The notes under the pieces were generated by a model. It had not been told where the DNA came from and searched no databases. It saw only the letters and a list, made by a program, of their open reading frames with translations. This document shows positions 50,057-58,787 of a DNA stretch of 64,000 bases, one piece after another (the first letter of the stretch is position 1; every line of letters begins with the position of its first letter). The DNA is from Paractinoplanes durhamensis. GTDB taxonomy: Bacteria; Actinomycetota; Actinomycetes; Mycobacteriales; Micromonosporaceae. The stretch is from positions 117,150 through 181,149 of the forward strand of contig NZ_BOML01000048.1 in the NCBI RefSeq assembly GCF_016862175.1, read 5' to 3'. The position numbers were made by a program, and so were the translations under genes.

Positions 50057-51445
50057 TCAGCTCGAGGTGCAGCTCAGCGTGGGAACGCTGTTGGTGCCGG
50101 TCCACGAACCCAGGAAGCCGAAGTTCGTCGAGGCGCCGGCCCCGAGCTTCCCGTTGTAGCTGACGTTCTTGGCGGTGACCGCCGAGCCGCTGCTGGTCAC
50201 CGTCGCGTTCCAGGCCTGGGTGACGGTCTGGCCGTTGGCGTACGTCCAGTTCACCGTCCAGCCGTTGATGGCCGAACTGCCCGCGGTCACCTTGACGTCA
50301 CCCTGGAACCCGTTCGGCCAGGAGCCGGTCACCGCGTACGTGGCCGAGCAGCCGCCGGACGGCGGGATGGTCGTCGGCGCCGTCGTGGGGGCCGTGGTGG
50401 GCGCCGTGGTCGGAGCCGTGGTGGGCGTGGTGGTCGGAGCCGTGGTGGGCGTCGTCGTCGGGGTGCTGCCGCCGAAGATCGAGGCCTCCTTGCTGTTGGT
50501 CTTGAGGCCGTTGGCGCCGTTGACGATCCGCTGGCCCCACGTGGTCAGCTGGGCCGGGTCGAAGCCGGTGGTCATGTCCAGGATCGGGTCGGTGTTGCCC
50601 GACCAGGACCAGCCGATGTAGCCGAGGTTGCGCTTCACCGCCTCGGACAGCACCGTCTGGTCGTCCACCTCGCTGGACGAGAACTGCCAGCCGAACTCGC
50701 CGATCAGCAGCGGCCAGCCGTTGTTCTTGAAGGTGTCCAGGTAGGACACGATCGAAGCGGCGGTGTTGAAGACGGCGTACATGTGGATGGAAAGGATGGT
50801 GTTCTTCTGGGTGTCGGCGTTGAGCACGGTCTGGCCGTTGTCCCGCATCGTGTACTGCCAGTCCTGGCCCCAGTTGGGCGCGTCGACCATCAGCAGGTGC
50901 TGGAAGCCGTTGCTGCGCATCTTCTGGATGGCCGCGACGGTGGCGGCGGTCCACTGGCTCGGGTTGGTGTTGCCGATCGGCTCGTTGCCGATGTTGATGA
51001 CGACGTAGTCCTCCTGGCCGACCAGCACGCTCTTCAGGCCGATCCAGTAGTTCACCGCCTGGTCGAGGGTGTAGGCCGCGCTGTCCTCGCCGTACCCGGT
51101 GGTGTCGTGGTCCTCGAGGACGCAGATCAGCTTGTTGGCCTTGCACAGCGCGATGACGTTGGTGACATCGGCCGCCGTGTTGGCCGTCCAGCGGCCGCCG
51201 CTGAGCACGACCCGGACGGTGTTCGCGCCGGTCGCCTTGATGTTCGCGAACGAGCTGGTCTGGTTGGTGTACCAGGTGTGCGCGTGGTTGATGCCGCGCA
51301 TCACGAAGACGTTGCCGTTGGACTCGACGATGTTCGTGCCGGAGACGTGCAGCCCGGTGGCCGCGAACGCGGGGCCGCCGAAGCCGACGATCGATGCGGC
51401 TACCGCGAGCAGGACAGCACCGAGGGCAATGAGATGTTTCTTCAT
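50057..51445 (-). CDS. Secreted GH5 endo-beta-1,4-mannanase with CBM2
   Basis: A 462-residue exported enzyme. Signal peptide 1-29, GH5 catalytic domain about 30-325, a linker of TTxPTT repeats (about 328-368) and a C-terminal CBM2 cellulose-binding domain (370-462). The acid/base is E155 in NIGNEP and the nucleophile is E250 in LIGEFGW. The sequence GLHVSGTNIVESNGNVFVMRGINHAHTWY closely follows Streptomyces mannanases (GH5_8), so mannan is favoured over cellulose. The upstream LacI operator and the adjacent alpha-galactosidase indicate a galactomannan system. Confidence 0.93.
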   Translation of the reverse strand: MKKHLIALGAVLLAVAASIVGFGGPAFAATGLHVSGTNIVESNGNVFVMRGINHAHTWYTNQTSSFANIKATGANTVRVVLSGGRWTANTAADVTNVIALCKANKLICVLEDHDTTGYGEDSAAYTLDQAVNYWIGLKSVLVGQEDYVVINIGNEPIGNTNPSQWTAATVAAIQKMRSNGFQHLLMVDAPNWGQDWQYTMRDNGQTVLNADTQKNTILSIHMYAVFNTAASIVSYLDTFKNNGWPLLIGEFGWQFSSSEVDDQTVLSEAVKRNLGYIGWSWSGNTDPILDMTTGFDPAQLTTWGQRIVNGANGLKTNSKEASIFGGSTPTTTPTTAPTTTPTTAPTTAPTTAPTTAPTTIPPSGGCSATYAVTGSWPNGFQGDVKVTAGSSAINGWTVNWTYANGQTVTQAWNATVTSSGSAVTAKNVSYNGKLGAGASTNFGFLGSWTGTNSVPTLSCTSS

Positions 51446-51554
51446 GACCTGCCTCTGAGGACGGGGGATTTCGGGAAGGGGGAACTACGCACCCCAGCCC
51501 GGTGCCGTCTCGGCACACGCGCTCGCCCTCGGGATGTCTCAAGACACCGTTGTA

Positions 51555-51571
51555 ACGTCTGTAACAGACGT
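51555..51571. promoter_or_regulatory. LacI-type operator upstream of the mannanase gene
   Basis: ACGTCTG-TAA-CAGACGT is a perfect 7-3-7 palindrome, about 110 bp upstream of the mannanase start and next to the LacI gene. Confidence 0.7.
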
Positions 51572-51603
51572 GCTGACGAAGCTACCTACTGCATCGCCAT
51601 CCG

Positions 51604-52599
51604 TCAATGCGCGAGTGCTGCGGTCGAGGCTCGGACCACCAGCTGCGGCTGGAAACGCACCTCGCGATGGGCATGCCCGGGCCGCCCCTCGTCCAGCAAC
51701 AATTCGGCCGCCGCCAGCCCCAGCTGGTATTTCGGCTGGCTCACCGTGGTCAGCGCGGGCGCCAGCCGCCGCGCGAACGGCAGATCGTCATAACCCACGA
51801 TCGAAAGATCTTCCGGCACGCGTACGCCGAGGGCAGCGAGCCCGTCCAGCAGGCCGAGCGCCGCCGTGTCGTTGAGGCAGACCACCGCGGTCGGTTCCAG
51901 GGCCACGATCCGCCCGGCGGCCGCGGCCGCAGCCTCGCCCAGCGACGGCGGGTGCACGTCCATCCGTACGTCCAGGAACTCCCCCACCGCCTGCCGCAGG
52001 CCCTCCCGGCGGCGGGTGACCGGGCCGGGGTCGACGGTGGCGCCCAGGTAGGCGATCCGGCGGTGGCCCAGCTCGCGGAGGTGCTCGCCGGCGAGCCGGC
52101 CGCCGAGGGCGTCGTCGACGGCGACCGCGCACAGGTCGAGCCGCTCCTTCGGATGGTCGAGCAGCACCACCGGGGTGCCGCGGCGGCTCACCTCGAGCAG
52201 CTGGGCCGGGTCGGGGTGGGCCGGCGAGATGATGATGCCGCGCACGTTCTGCTGCTGGAGCAGGTGCAGCAGCCGGGTCTCGGTGTCCGGGCGCAGGTCG
52301 GTGCTGCAGGCCAGCACCAGGCAGCCGGCCGCGGCCAGGCCGTCCTCGATGCCGCGGTTGACCTCGGCGTGGAACGGGTTGGCCAGGTCGAGGGTGACGC
52401 TGCCGACGATCGGGCTGGGCACGCCGCGCAACTGACGGGCGGCGCCGTTGGGCACGTAGCCGATCCGGTCGATGGCCTGCTGCACGCGCAGGCGGGTCTC
52501 CGGCGCCACGATGCCGGGCCGGCTCAGCACGTTGGCCACGGTGGAGACCGAGACGCCGGCCACCCGGGCAACCTCGCGCATGCCGACATTTCCGGGCAC
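51604..52599 (-). CDS. LacI family transcriptional repressor
   Basis: A 331-residue regulator. The N-terminal LacI helix-turn-helix is MREVARVAGVSVSTVANVLSRPGIV with the hinge helix PNGAARQLRG, followed by a sugar-binding periplasmic-type domain. It sits between the mannanase gene (same strand, downstream) and the alpha-galactosidase gene (divergent), so it should repress the galactomannan enzymes until mannose/galactose oligomers appear. Start may be this ATG or the one six codons in. Confidence 0.94.
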   Translation of the reverse strand: MPGNVGMREVARVAGVSVSTVANVLSRPGIVAPETRLRVQQAIDRIGYVPNGAARQLRGVPSPIVGSVTLDLANPFHAEVNRGIEDGLAAAGCLVLACSTDLRPDTETRLLHLLQQQNVRGIIISPAHPDPAQLLEVSRRGTPVVLLDHPKERLDLCAVAVDDALGGRLAGEHLRELGHRRIAYLGATVDPGPVTRRREGLRQAVGEFLDVRMDVHPPSLGEAAAAAAGRIVALEPTAVVCLNDTAALGLLDGLAALGVRVPEDLSIVGYDDLPFARRLAPALTTVSQPKYQLGLAAAELLLDEGRPGHAHREVRFQPQLVVRASTAALAH

Positions 52600-52706
52600 G
52601 TGATCACCCTACCCGGATCGTCACGCATTGATTCCTGTGGATTGCTTGGCGTAGCCTCCGTGCCGGATTACAAACGTCACAACTCCTATCCACCGTGGAG
52701 TTCACC

Positions 52707-55115
52707 ATGCGTCGAATCCTCGCTGCGGCGGCCGCCGCAGCGCTCGCTCTGACCTGCGGTGCCGTCGCCGCGGCCGGTCCCGCTCTCGCCGTCGACGACG
52801 GCCTCGCCCTCACCCCGCCGATGGGCTTCAACGACTGGAACGCGTTCGGCTGCGACGTCAGCGAAGACCTGATCAAGCAGACCGCCGACCTCTTCGTCTC
52901 CGAAGGACTCAAGGACGCGGGCTACACGTACGTCAACATCGACGACTGCTGGTCGCTCAAAGACCGCGACCCGGACACCGGGCGGCTCGTCCCCGACCCG
53001 GTCAAGTTCCCGTCCGGCATCGCCGGAACCGCCGACTACGTCCACAGCAAAGGCCTCAAGCTGGGCATCTACGGGGATGCCGGCACCAACACGTGCGCCG
53101 GCTACCCGGGCAGCCTCGGCCATGAAACCCTCGACGCGCAGACCCTCGCCGGCTGGGGCGTCGACTATCTCAAGTACGACAACTGCTACAACCAGTCGGA
53201 CGGGACCCAGGCCGACTACGTCCGCCGCTACACCACGATGCGGGACGCGCTCGCCGCCACCGGGCGGCCGATCGTCTTCTCCATCTGCGAGTGGGGCACC
53301 ACCCAGCCGTGGACGTGGGGCGCCGACGTCGGGCACCTCTGGCGGACCACCGGCGACATCAGCGACAACTGGCCGTCGCTGCGGTCGATCATCAGGCAGA
53401 ACGCGCCGCTCGCGCCGTACGCCGGGCCGGGGCACTGGAACGACCCGGACATGCTGGAGATCGGCAACGGCGGGATGACCCCGGCCGAGTACCGGACCCA
53501 CATGAGCATGTGGGCGATGATGGCCGCGCCGCTGATCATCGGTACCGACCTGCGGTCGGCCTCGGCCGAGACGCTCGCCATCCTGACCAATCGCGAGATC
53601 ATCGGGATCGACCAGGACCGGCTCGGGGTGGCCGGGCGGGTCGTCTCCGATACCGACGGCCTGATGGTTCTCGACAAGCCCCTTGCCAACGGGGAGCACG
53701 CGATCGCGCTCTACAACTCGACCGACGTGCTCGCCACCGTGGGTACCGCGCTCGGCAAGGGCCGGGCCTGGCGTCTTCAGGACGCGTGGACGGGGGCGGT
53801 CACCCAGGCCCGGACCCGGGTCGAGGCGGCCGTGCCACCACACGGGACGGTCGTCTACAAGGTGCGGCCGCTCAACGACCCTGGGCCGGTCGCGCCGTCG
53901 GTCGTCGTCGGCGCCGAGATCGGCACCGTCACGCCGGCCACCGCGATTCCGCTCACCAGCACCGTCGCCAACCGGGGGGCCGGGTCGCTCACCGACGTGC
54001 GGGTCGGCGTCACCGCTCCCTCCGGCTGGACCGTCACCGCGGACACCAGCAGCCGCGCACGGTCCCTGGCGACCGACGCGACGCTGGTCACCTCGTGGAC
54101 GGCCAGGGCGCCGGAGGCGGTGACGGCCGGGACTTATGCGTTGCCGGTCACGGCCTCGTACATCTGGGGAAACAGGCACCGGAGCAGCACCGCAAGCACT
54201 CTCGTCGTCACCGTGGTGACGCCGCCGCCAGGCGGCACCCGGTACCTGAGCACCGTGCGCGCCGCCGACTTCAGCAATGCGTCGGGGCCGATCGAGCTCG
54301 ACCAGACGAATGGGGGCAGCGCGCCGGGTGACGGTAACCTGATCACCGTCGGCGGGCACGTCTACACCCGTGGGATCGGGACCAGTGCGCCGTCGTCGAT
54401 CCGCTACTACCTGGGTGGTTCGTGCAGTTCGCTTACTACTGACGTGGGTGTCTCCACCGGCGACGCCGCCTCGTTCACCGTCTACGCGGACGACGCCGTG
54501 GCCGCCTCCGCCACGGTCGCCGCCGGGGACGCGCCGCAGACGCTGACCGCCGACCTGACCGGCGTCAACTGGCTGCGGCTGGCGGCGACCTCGGCCGGCA
54601 CCGCCGACGCCGACTGGGCCGCACCCATCCTGACCTGCGGCTCGGGTGGGCCGGTGCAACCCGTCGAACGCACCCTGTTCTCGTTCGAGGGTGGCACGGA
54701 CGGGTTCACCATCGCCAATGCCGGCGGTGGCGGCAGCGTCGAGACGACCGGCGCCTTCCACACCGACGGGGACTCGGGGCTGCTCGTGCACACCCCGGTC
54801 AACGGCAACTGGTTCGGGCGGGCCCTGGACGCGCCGCTCGACCTCAGCGGCACGTCGATGCTGAAGTTCGACATGCGGGTGGAGACCGCGGGCAGCGTCG
54901 GGGAGATCGCGGTGCAGGTCGGGGACGCGTTCACCTGGTGCCAGGGCGGGCAGTGGACCTGGAGCAACCCGGGCGGCAGCAAGACGATCACCCGGTCGTT
55001 CGGCGACATCAGCTGCCCGGCCGGGGTCACCCTCGACCCGTCCGACATCCGGGCGGTGTGGGTCTACCTGAACACCGGCGGGGACGTGTCGATCGACAAC
55101 GTGCGGGCCGAATAA
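52707..55115 (+). CDS. Secreted GH27 alpha-galactosidase with accessory domains
   Basis: An 802-residue exported enzyme. Signal peptide 1-28, GH27 barrel about 33-310 (LTPPMGFNDWNAFGC start, nucleophile D158 in YLKYDNC, acid/base D217 in WRTTGDISD), a C-terminal beta domain, an NEW3-like domain (about 400-500), an NPCBM-like domain (about 510-640), and a C-terminal carbohydrate-binding-like beta-sandwich to the end. It removes galactose side chains from galactomannan, helping the mannanase. The ATG at 52707 has GGAG 6 nt upstream. Confidence 0.93.
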   Translation: MRRILAAAAAAALALTCGAVAAAGPALAVDDGLALTPPMGFNDWNAFGCDVSEDLIKQTADLFVSEGLKDAGYTYVNIDDCWSLKDRDPDTGRLVPDPVKFPSGIAGTADYVHSKGLKLGIYGDAGTNTCAGYPGSLGHETLDAQTLAGWGVDYLKYDNCYNQSDGTQADYVRRYTTMRDALAATGRPIVFSICEWGTTQPWTWGADVGHLWRTTGDISDNWPSLRSIIRQNAPLAPYAGPGHWNDPDMLEIGNGGMTPAEYRTHMSMWAMMAAPLIIGTDLRSASAETLAILTNREIIGIDQDRLGVAGRVVSDTDGLMVLDKPLANGEHAIALYNSTDVLATVGTALGKGRAWRLQDAWTGAVTQARTRVEAAVPPHGTVVYKVRPLNDPGPVAPSVVVGAEIGTVTPATAIPLTSTVANRGAGSLTDVRVGVTAPSGWTVTADTSSRARSLATDATLVTSWTARAPEAVTAGTYALPVTASYIWGNRHRSSTASTLVVTVVTPPPGGTRYLSTVRAADFSNASGPIELDQTNGGSAPGDGNLITVGGHVYTRGIGTSAPSSIRYYLGGSCSSLTTDVGVSTGDAASFTVYADDAVAASATVAAGDAPQTLTADLTGVNWLRLAATSAGTADADWAAPILTCGSGGPVQPVERTLFSFEGGTDGFTIANAGGGGSVETTGAFHTDGDSGLLVHTPVNGNWFGRALDAPLDLSGTSMLKFDMRVETAGSVGEIAVQVGDAFTWCQGGQWTWSNPGGSKTITRSFGDISCPAGVTLDPSDIRAVWVYLNTGGDVSIDNVRAE

Positions 55116-55213
55116 GCAAACCCGTACGCCGGTCACAGCCTGTCGACAGTCAGGTCACGCACCTTCGACGTCATGAGAGCTTTTGCTTCGCTCGACGTTG
55201 AAGGGGACGCGCG

Positions 55214-55687
55214 ATGAGCACTGATCAGGTGACGCCCGAGACCACCTCCCAGGAATGGGTGCCACCCACCGAAGGATGGGCCTCCGTCCCGGCCACCACC
55301 GAGCCGGCGCAGACCAGCGCCGGCCGGTGGACCGGGAAGAAGGTCGCGGCCGCGGTCGCGCTGACCGCGGCGCTGGCCGGCGGGGGTGGCTTCGGCATCG
55401 GCATGGCCGTCGACTCCGGAAGCGGCACCACCCAGCAGGGGCAGTTCCCGGGCGGCGGGACCGGTGGCGGGCCGGGTGGGGGCGGTCAGATGGGTGGCGG
55501 CGGGTTCGGCGGCACCCAGCAGGACGGAACCACTCAGCAGGACGGAACCACTCAGCAGGGCGGGACCACCCAGGATGGATCCGGCTCCACTCAACAGGGC
55601 ACCACTCAGCAGGGCACCACTCAGCAGGGCACCACTCAGCAGGGCACCACTCAGCAGCAGGGTGCGGTCACCGGGACTACGGCCTAG
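55214..55687 (+). CDS. Membrane protein with Gly-rich and TTQQG repeat tail
   Basis: A 157-residue protein. A Thr/Pro-rich cytosolic N-terminus (1-38), one transmembrane helix (about 42-68, VAAAVALTAALAGGGGFGIGMAV) and an outside tail that is first Gly-rich, then made of TTQQG/TTQQD pentapeptide repeats. The last four copies come from a perfect 15-bp tandem repeat (GGCACCACTCAGCAG) at about 55598-55657, so copy number is likely variable. Function unknown; possibly a wall-spanning or mucin-like surface protein. Confidence 0.75.
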   Translation: MSTDQVTPETTSQEWVPPTEGWASVPATTEPAQTSAGRWTGKKVAAAVALTAALAGGGGFGIGMAVDSGSGTTQQGQFPGGGTGGGPGGGGQMGGGGFGGTQQDGTTQQDGTTQQGGTTQDGSGSTQQGTTQQGTTQQGTTQQGTTQQQGAVTGTTA

Positions 55688-55915
55688 CTAGGGCATTTCC
55701 GGGACGAAGTCCGGGACCAGGTGGACCGCATCGACGAGAGCGGGCGGCCGCGCGGCGGACCGCGCGGCCGACGCCGTCATCGCCCGGAACACGGCGTCCA
55801 GTTCAAGGTCCGCGGCCGGCGGCTGCGCCCGCATCGCCACCGCCGGCCGGCGGACCCCCTCGATGCCCGCGACGGCCGTGGCATGCACGACGCGGACAAG
55901 CTCGTCTTTCGCCAT
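55688..55915 (-). CDS. Small hypothetical protein
   Basis: A possible 75-residue protein (MAKDELVRVVHATAVAGIEGVRRPAVAMRAQ...), mainly helical and Ala-rich. Codon use is consistent with a real actinobacterial gene, but the ribosome site is weak and no family is recognised. It converges with the repeat protein, 1 bp apart. The 289-bp spacer up to 56204 holds no other gene. Confidence 0.5.
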   Translation of the reverse strand: MAKDELVRVVHATAVAGIEGVRRPAVAMRAQPPAADLELDAVFRAMTASAARSAARPPALVDAVHLVPDFVPEMP

Positions 55916-56204
55916 CGCAACCCCCAACGCCGTGGCGAATGTCGCGCCAGAATGGCACACCCCCGGGTCGGGTATGACTGCGATATTTCCTGACTGTTCG
56001 GGGGAGGTGTCGTCCCACCGCCACTACCCGTTCACCGGGACGGTCATCCGCGGATCCCCCGCCGGGCCGATCGTGACGCCGGGGGCGAAAAGGACGATCG
56101 GTCGTGCCGTACGTCCATTGGGTTAATCCCTCTACATGAGTGGGTGATGTCCGCGAGCCCACGCCTCCGCCACGATCAGCCTCCTGTTGCGGGAGGGACG
56201 GGCG

Positions 56205-57428
56205 GTGGAGTTCGGATATACGGTGATGAGCGTTCGGACCACGGGACTCTCCGTGGACCACGATCGGATAACTGAGATGGCGGTGGTCACCACCGATCCG
56301 TCCGGGCGGGTGGAACGCGAGTCGGCGTCTCCCGGCATCGGCGAGTTGGCGGGGCTGCTGGCCGGCCGGACCTTTGCCGCGCACCACGCGGCCCTCGGGC
56401 TGCGGTTCGTGGCGGCGGAGTTCGGGCGGGGGCACGTGCCGATGCCGGCGGTGCCGGTGCTCTGCACGTGCGAGGCGAGCCGGATCCATCTGCCGGATCT
56501 CGCCCGGCGGCGATTGCGGGACTGCTGCGCGGCGGCGGGCGTCGAGTGGTCCGCGGACGGGGCACTCGACGAGGCGCGGGCCACGGCGGGCCTGCTCGGG
56601 GCCTATCTTTCCGGCCTTCCTGGCACTTCTGTGCACGAGCACGGACCGGCGGCATGTGGGGTGCTGGCGGCTCTGCTCGATGATCTGCCACTCGCGGACA
56701 CCCTGACCGGGGATGCGCCGGCCGCCGCCGGGAGCTACCTCGAGTTGGTCGCGGTGTCGATCGAGAAAGGCCGATTGGTGGGCTCGGCGCTGGCTGAGCA
56801 CGGGCGGGCGGTGGGCATCGGGCGGGACGAGCTCGACGACCTGAACCGGGGGCTCGTGCTGGCGATGGCCCGGACCGCCGTCGCCGGTGGGGCGGTCGCC
56901 GAGGCGGTGCGGGACGAACTCGTCGCGGCCGGGTCAGCGCTGGGCGTGCCGGCGGGCGCGGTGCAGGCCATCCTGGCCGAGGCCGGCGGCGAACTGATCG
57001 AGACGTTCGGCGGCGGCTTCCGGCCGCTTCCGCCCGATTGGGGGTACGGGGAACCGCTGCGCGCCGGGCAATCCGTGGCGTTCACCGGCGGCGAGCCCTA
57101 TCGCCGCTCCCGGCTCGAGCTGGCCGCCCAGCTGGCCGGGCTACGGGTGGTCAACAGCGTGTCCGCGCACACCGCCGTGCTGGTCAGCGGGCATCCGCGG
57201 CCGCGCTCGCCGAAAGGGGTGGCGGCCCAGCGGGCGGGCACCCGGATCGTCACGCCGAAGGTGTTCGAAAGGCTGGCGGCCTGCGTGCAGCCGGCCGGAC
57301 CGGCCGCCAAGGCGGTGACCGCGGCGACCGTGCGAGCGTGGGCCCGGGCCAACGGTCACCTGGTCGGCCCGCGCGGCCGGCTGCCCCAGCACGTGCACGA
57401 CGCGTTCCACGCCGCGCAGCGGAGATAG
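56205..57428 (+). CDS. Degenerate DnaQ-exonuclease/BRCT/Lsr2-tail fusion protein
   Basis: A 407-residue protein in three parts. N-terminus (1-140): DnaQ-type fold (YTVMSVRTTGLSVDHDRITEMAVV) in which the catalytic DxE is replaced by SVR and the AHNAxFD acid is lost (AHHAALGLRF), so it should not cut DNA. About 285-365: BRCT domain (LRAGQSVAFTGGEPYRRSRLELAAQLAGLRV). C-terminus (375-407): Lsr2-like DNA-binding tail with WARANG and the minor-groove RGR in GPRGRLP. A role in chromatin or DNA repair scaffolding is inferred. GTG 56205 is chosen for its GGGAGG 7 nt upstream. Confidence 0.85.
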   Translation: MEFGYTVMSVRTTGLSVDHDRITEMAVVTTDPSGRVERESASPGIGELAGLLAGRTFAAHHAALGLRFVAAEFGRGHVPMPAVPVLCTCEASRIHLPDLARRRLRDCCAAAGVEWSADGALDEARATAGLLGAYLSGLPGTSVHEHGPAACGVLAALLDDLPLADTLTGDAPAAAGSYLELVAVSIEKGRLVGSALAEHGRAVGIGRDELDDLNRGLVLAMARTAVAGGAVAEAVRDELVAAGSALGVPAGAVQAILAEAGGELIETFGGGFRPLPPDWGYGEPLRAGQSVAFTGGEPYRRSRLELAAQLAGLRVVNSVSAHTAVLVSGHPRPRSPKGVAAQRAGTRIVTPKVFERLAACVQPAGPAAKAVTAATVRAWARANGHLVGPRGRLPQHVHDAFHAAQRR

Positions 57429-57430
57429 CG

Positions 57431-57459
57431 CGACGGCCGCCCCGGTGGGGCGGCCGTCG
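57431..57459. terminator. Perfect hairpin terminator
   Basis: CGACGGCCGCCCC-GGT-GGGGCGGCCGTCG is a perfect 13-bp stem with a 3-nt loop, between two convergent genes. Confidence 0.8.
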
Positions 57460-57472
57460 GGGGAACGCGTAC

Positions 57473-57751
57473 TCAGATCGTGCCGGGGGTGGTGCTGTTC
57501 GAGGAGGCCAGCGAGTCGCTCGTGGTGGTGTGCAGCTTCTCGCCGAGCTTCGAGGCCTGGAGCTTGTCCTTGCCCTCGGTGTAGAGCTTGGTGGCCTGCG
57601 CCTGGGCGACACCGGCGGCCTCCTGGACCGACGGGCTCTCCCACACCTTCTTGGCGCTTTCCCGGATCTCCTCGTACTTCTCCCGACCGGCACGGCTGCC
57701 GAGGACGAAGCCCGCCGCTAGGCCGGTGAGGAACAACAGCTTTCCGCGCAT
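57473..57751 (-). CDS. YtxH-like small membrane protein
   Basis: A 92-residue protein with an N-terminal hydrophobic helix (LLFLTGLAAGFVLGSRAG) and an amphipathic helical tail (REKYEEIRESAKKVWESPSVQEAAGVAQAQATKLY), the pattern of the YtxH family of general-stress proteins. It has a GAAGGAG ribosome site and a SigB-like promoter about 50 bp upstream, which supports a stress role. Confidence 0.85.
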   Translation of the reverse strand: MRGKLLFLTGLAAGFVLGSRAGREKYEEIRESAKKVWESPSVQEAAGVAQAQATKLYTEGKDKLQASKLGEKLHTTTSDSLASSNSTTPGTI

Positions 57752-57799
57752 GGTGGCGGCTCCTTCCGTACGTGACGCTTCTGCGTCGCTGCCGCTTCG

Positions 57800-57823
57800 A
57801 TACCCATCCTGCCCGTTTGATAC
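57800..57823 (-). promoter_or_regulatory. SigB/SigH-like promoter of the YtxH gene
   Basis: On the minus strand, GTAT (57823-57820), a 14-nt spacer and GGGTAT (57805-57800) match GNNT-N14-16-GGGTAY exactly. Confidence 0.6.
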
Positions 57824-57937
57824 TCCTGTACCGTTCGTTTCACTCCGAGGCGGCGCGCCCGGATACCCCTTCGCGCATCGCCTGCCCCGTCATGTACTCT
57901 GTTCCCCGGCACCAAGCAAAGCAAGGGTGTTGAACGA

Positions 57938-58010
57938 TCCCCGATAGCTCAATTGGCAGAGCAGCCGGCTGTTAACCGGCAGGTTATAGGTTCGAGTCCT
58001 ATTCGGGGAG
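57938..58010 (+). tRNA. tRNA-Asn (GTT)
   Basis: A 73-nt tRNA with acceptor stem TCCCCGA/TCGGGGA, D-arm GCTC-GAGC, anticodon arm GCCGG-CTGTTAA-CCGGC (anticodon GTT at 57971-57973) and T-arm ATAGG-TTCGAGT-CCTAT. The CCA end is not encoded. Integrase remains nearby suggest this locus has served as an attachment site. Confidence 0.97.
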
Positions 58011-58208
58011 CTTTCCGCAGTTCAGAGCCTTCCGCCGTGCTCACCGTGCGAACCGATCCACGTTTTTCTACAGTTATGTGGCTGCAGGGGACGAATCGGA
58101 GCCTTTCTACCCCGCTGGCGTGGCGTACTCCCGGCTGTCTCCGGGGAATCCGTAGTGACGTCGCCCCGCCTTGCATGCAGCCTCTGCCTCGTGGGCTGAT
58201 CAGCACGG

Positions 58209-58352
58209 TCAGTTGGCCGCGGTGAATTGGAGCACGTTCAGAACTTTCGCGGCGCCGGTGTCGACGATCTTGCGGGCGAAGTAGGTGTTTTGAGTCATGC
58301 TCACGTGGGCGTGCCCGAGCTGATCGGCGGCCACCCTGGCGGTCGATCCGGC
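58209..58352 (-). pseudogene. Tyrosine recombinase (integrase) C-terminal remnant
   Basis: About 47 residues ending AADQLGHAHVSMTQNTYFARKIVDTGAAKVLNVLQ then a stop. This matches the very end of phage/ICE integrases (LGHxxVSMTQxxY, with the Tyr as nucleophile). Upstream sequence in this frame is not integrase-like, so the gene is truncated. It lies about 200 bp from tRNA-Asn, the expected place for an integrase at a tRNA attachment site. Confidence 0.75.
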
Positions 58353-58710
58353 TTGGTGAGCCGGCGGACACACCGCACGAACCACCCAGCACCTCACCGA
58401 TCGACACGACACTCGTCGAACGCAACGCCACACACCACGCAATGGTCACGAAGACGACAAAATACCGCTAATTGGACAGGTCGGGGCTCTGGCCGGCGGT
58501 GAGTGATCGCGCGTTGATCCGAGGTCGGACGAGGTTCACACCTGTCTCCGCGGGTACGCGCAGGATGGAATCATGACGGCATGCCGCACGCCATACCGCC
58601 CGTGGTTCATATAGCAGGTCACGTTGTCCATGGCGCTCTGGGCCGGCTTACCCACTATGCGGTGAAGTACAGGGGCACGATTGAGCGGTACGACGTGGCA
58701 GCCATGAGTC
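58353..58710. other. Gene-poor segment with possible small ORF remnant
   Basis: Between the integrase remnant and the IS66 left end, only a short open frame (58581-58757, MPHAIPPVVHIAGHVV... VKYRGTIERYDVAAMS) looks possibly coding; it runs through the IS terminal repeat and may be a gene fragment cut by the insertion. No function can be given. Confidence 0.3.
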
Positions 58711-58787
58711 GTGACTGTTCAGGTCACGTGATTCGTGGTGTCGACCTCTGTTCCTGAGCGTGGCGTCCACTATGGGATGATCTTGGG

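Noticed and set aside
55598..55657. Regular repeats that might suggest a CRISPR array
   Set aside because: The 15-bp units are directly tandem with no spacers and encode TTQQG repeats in a protein.
55950..55976. A SigB-like promoter (GAAT-N16-GGGTAT) before the exonuclease-like fusion gene
   Set aside because: The spacing is at the limit and it lies about 230 bp from the start codon; too weak to call.
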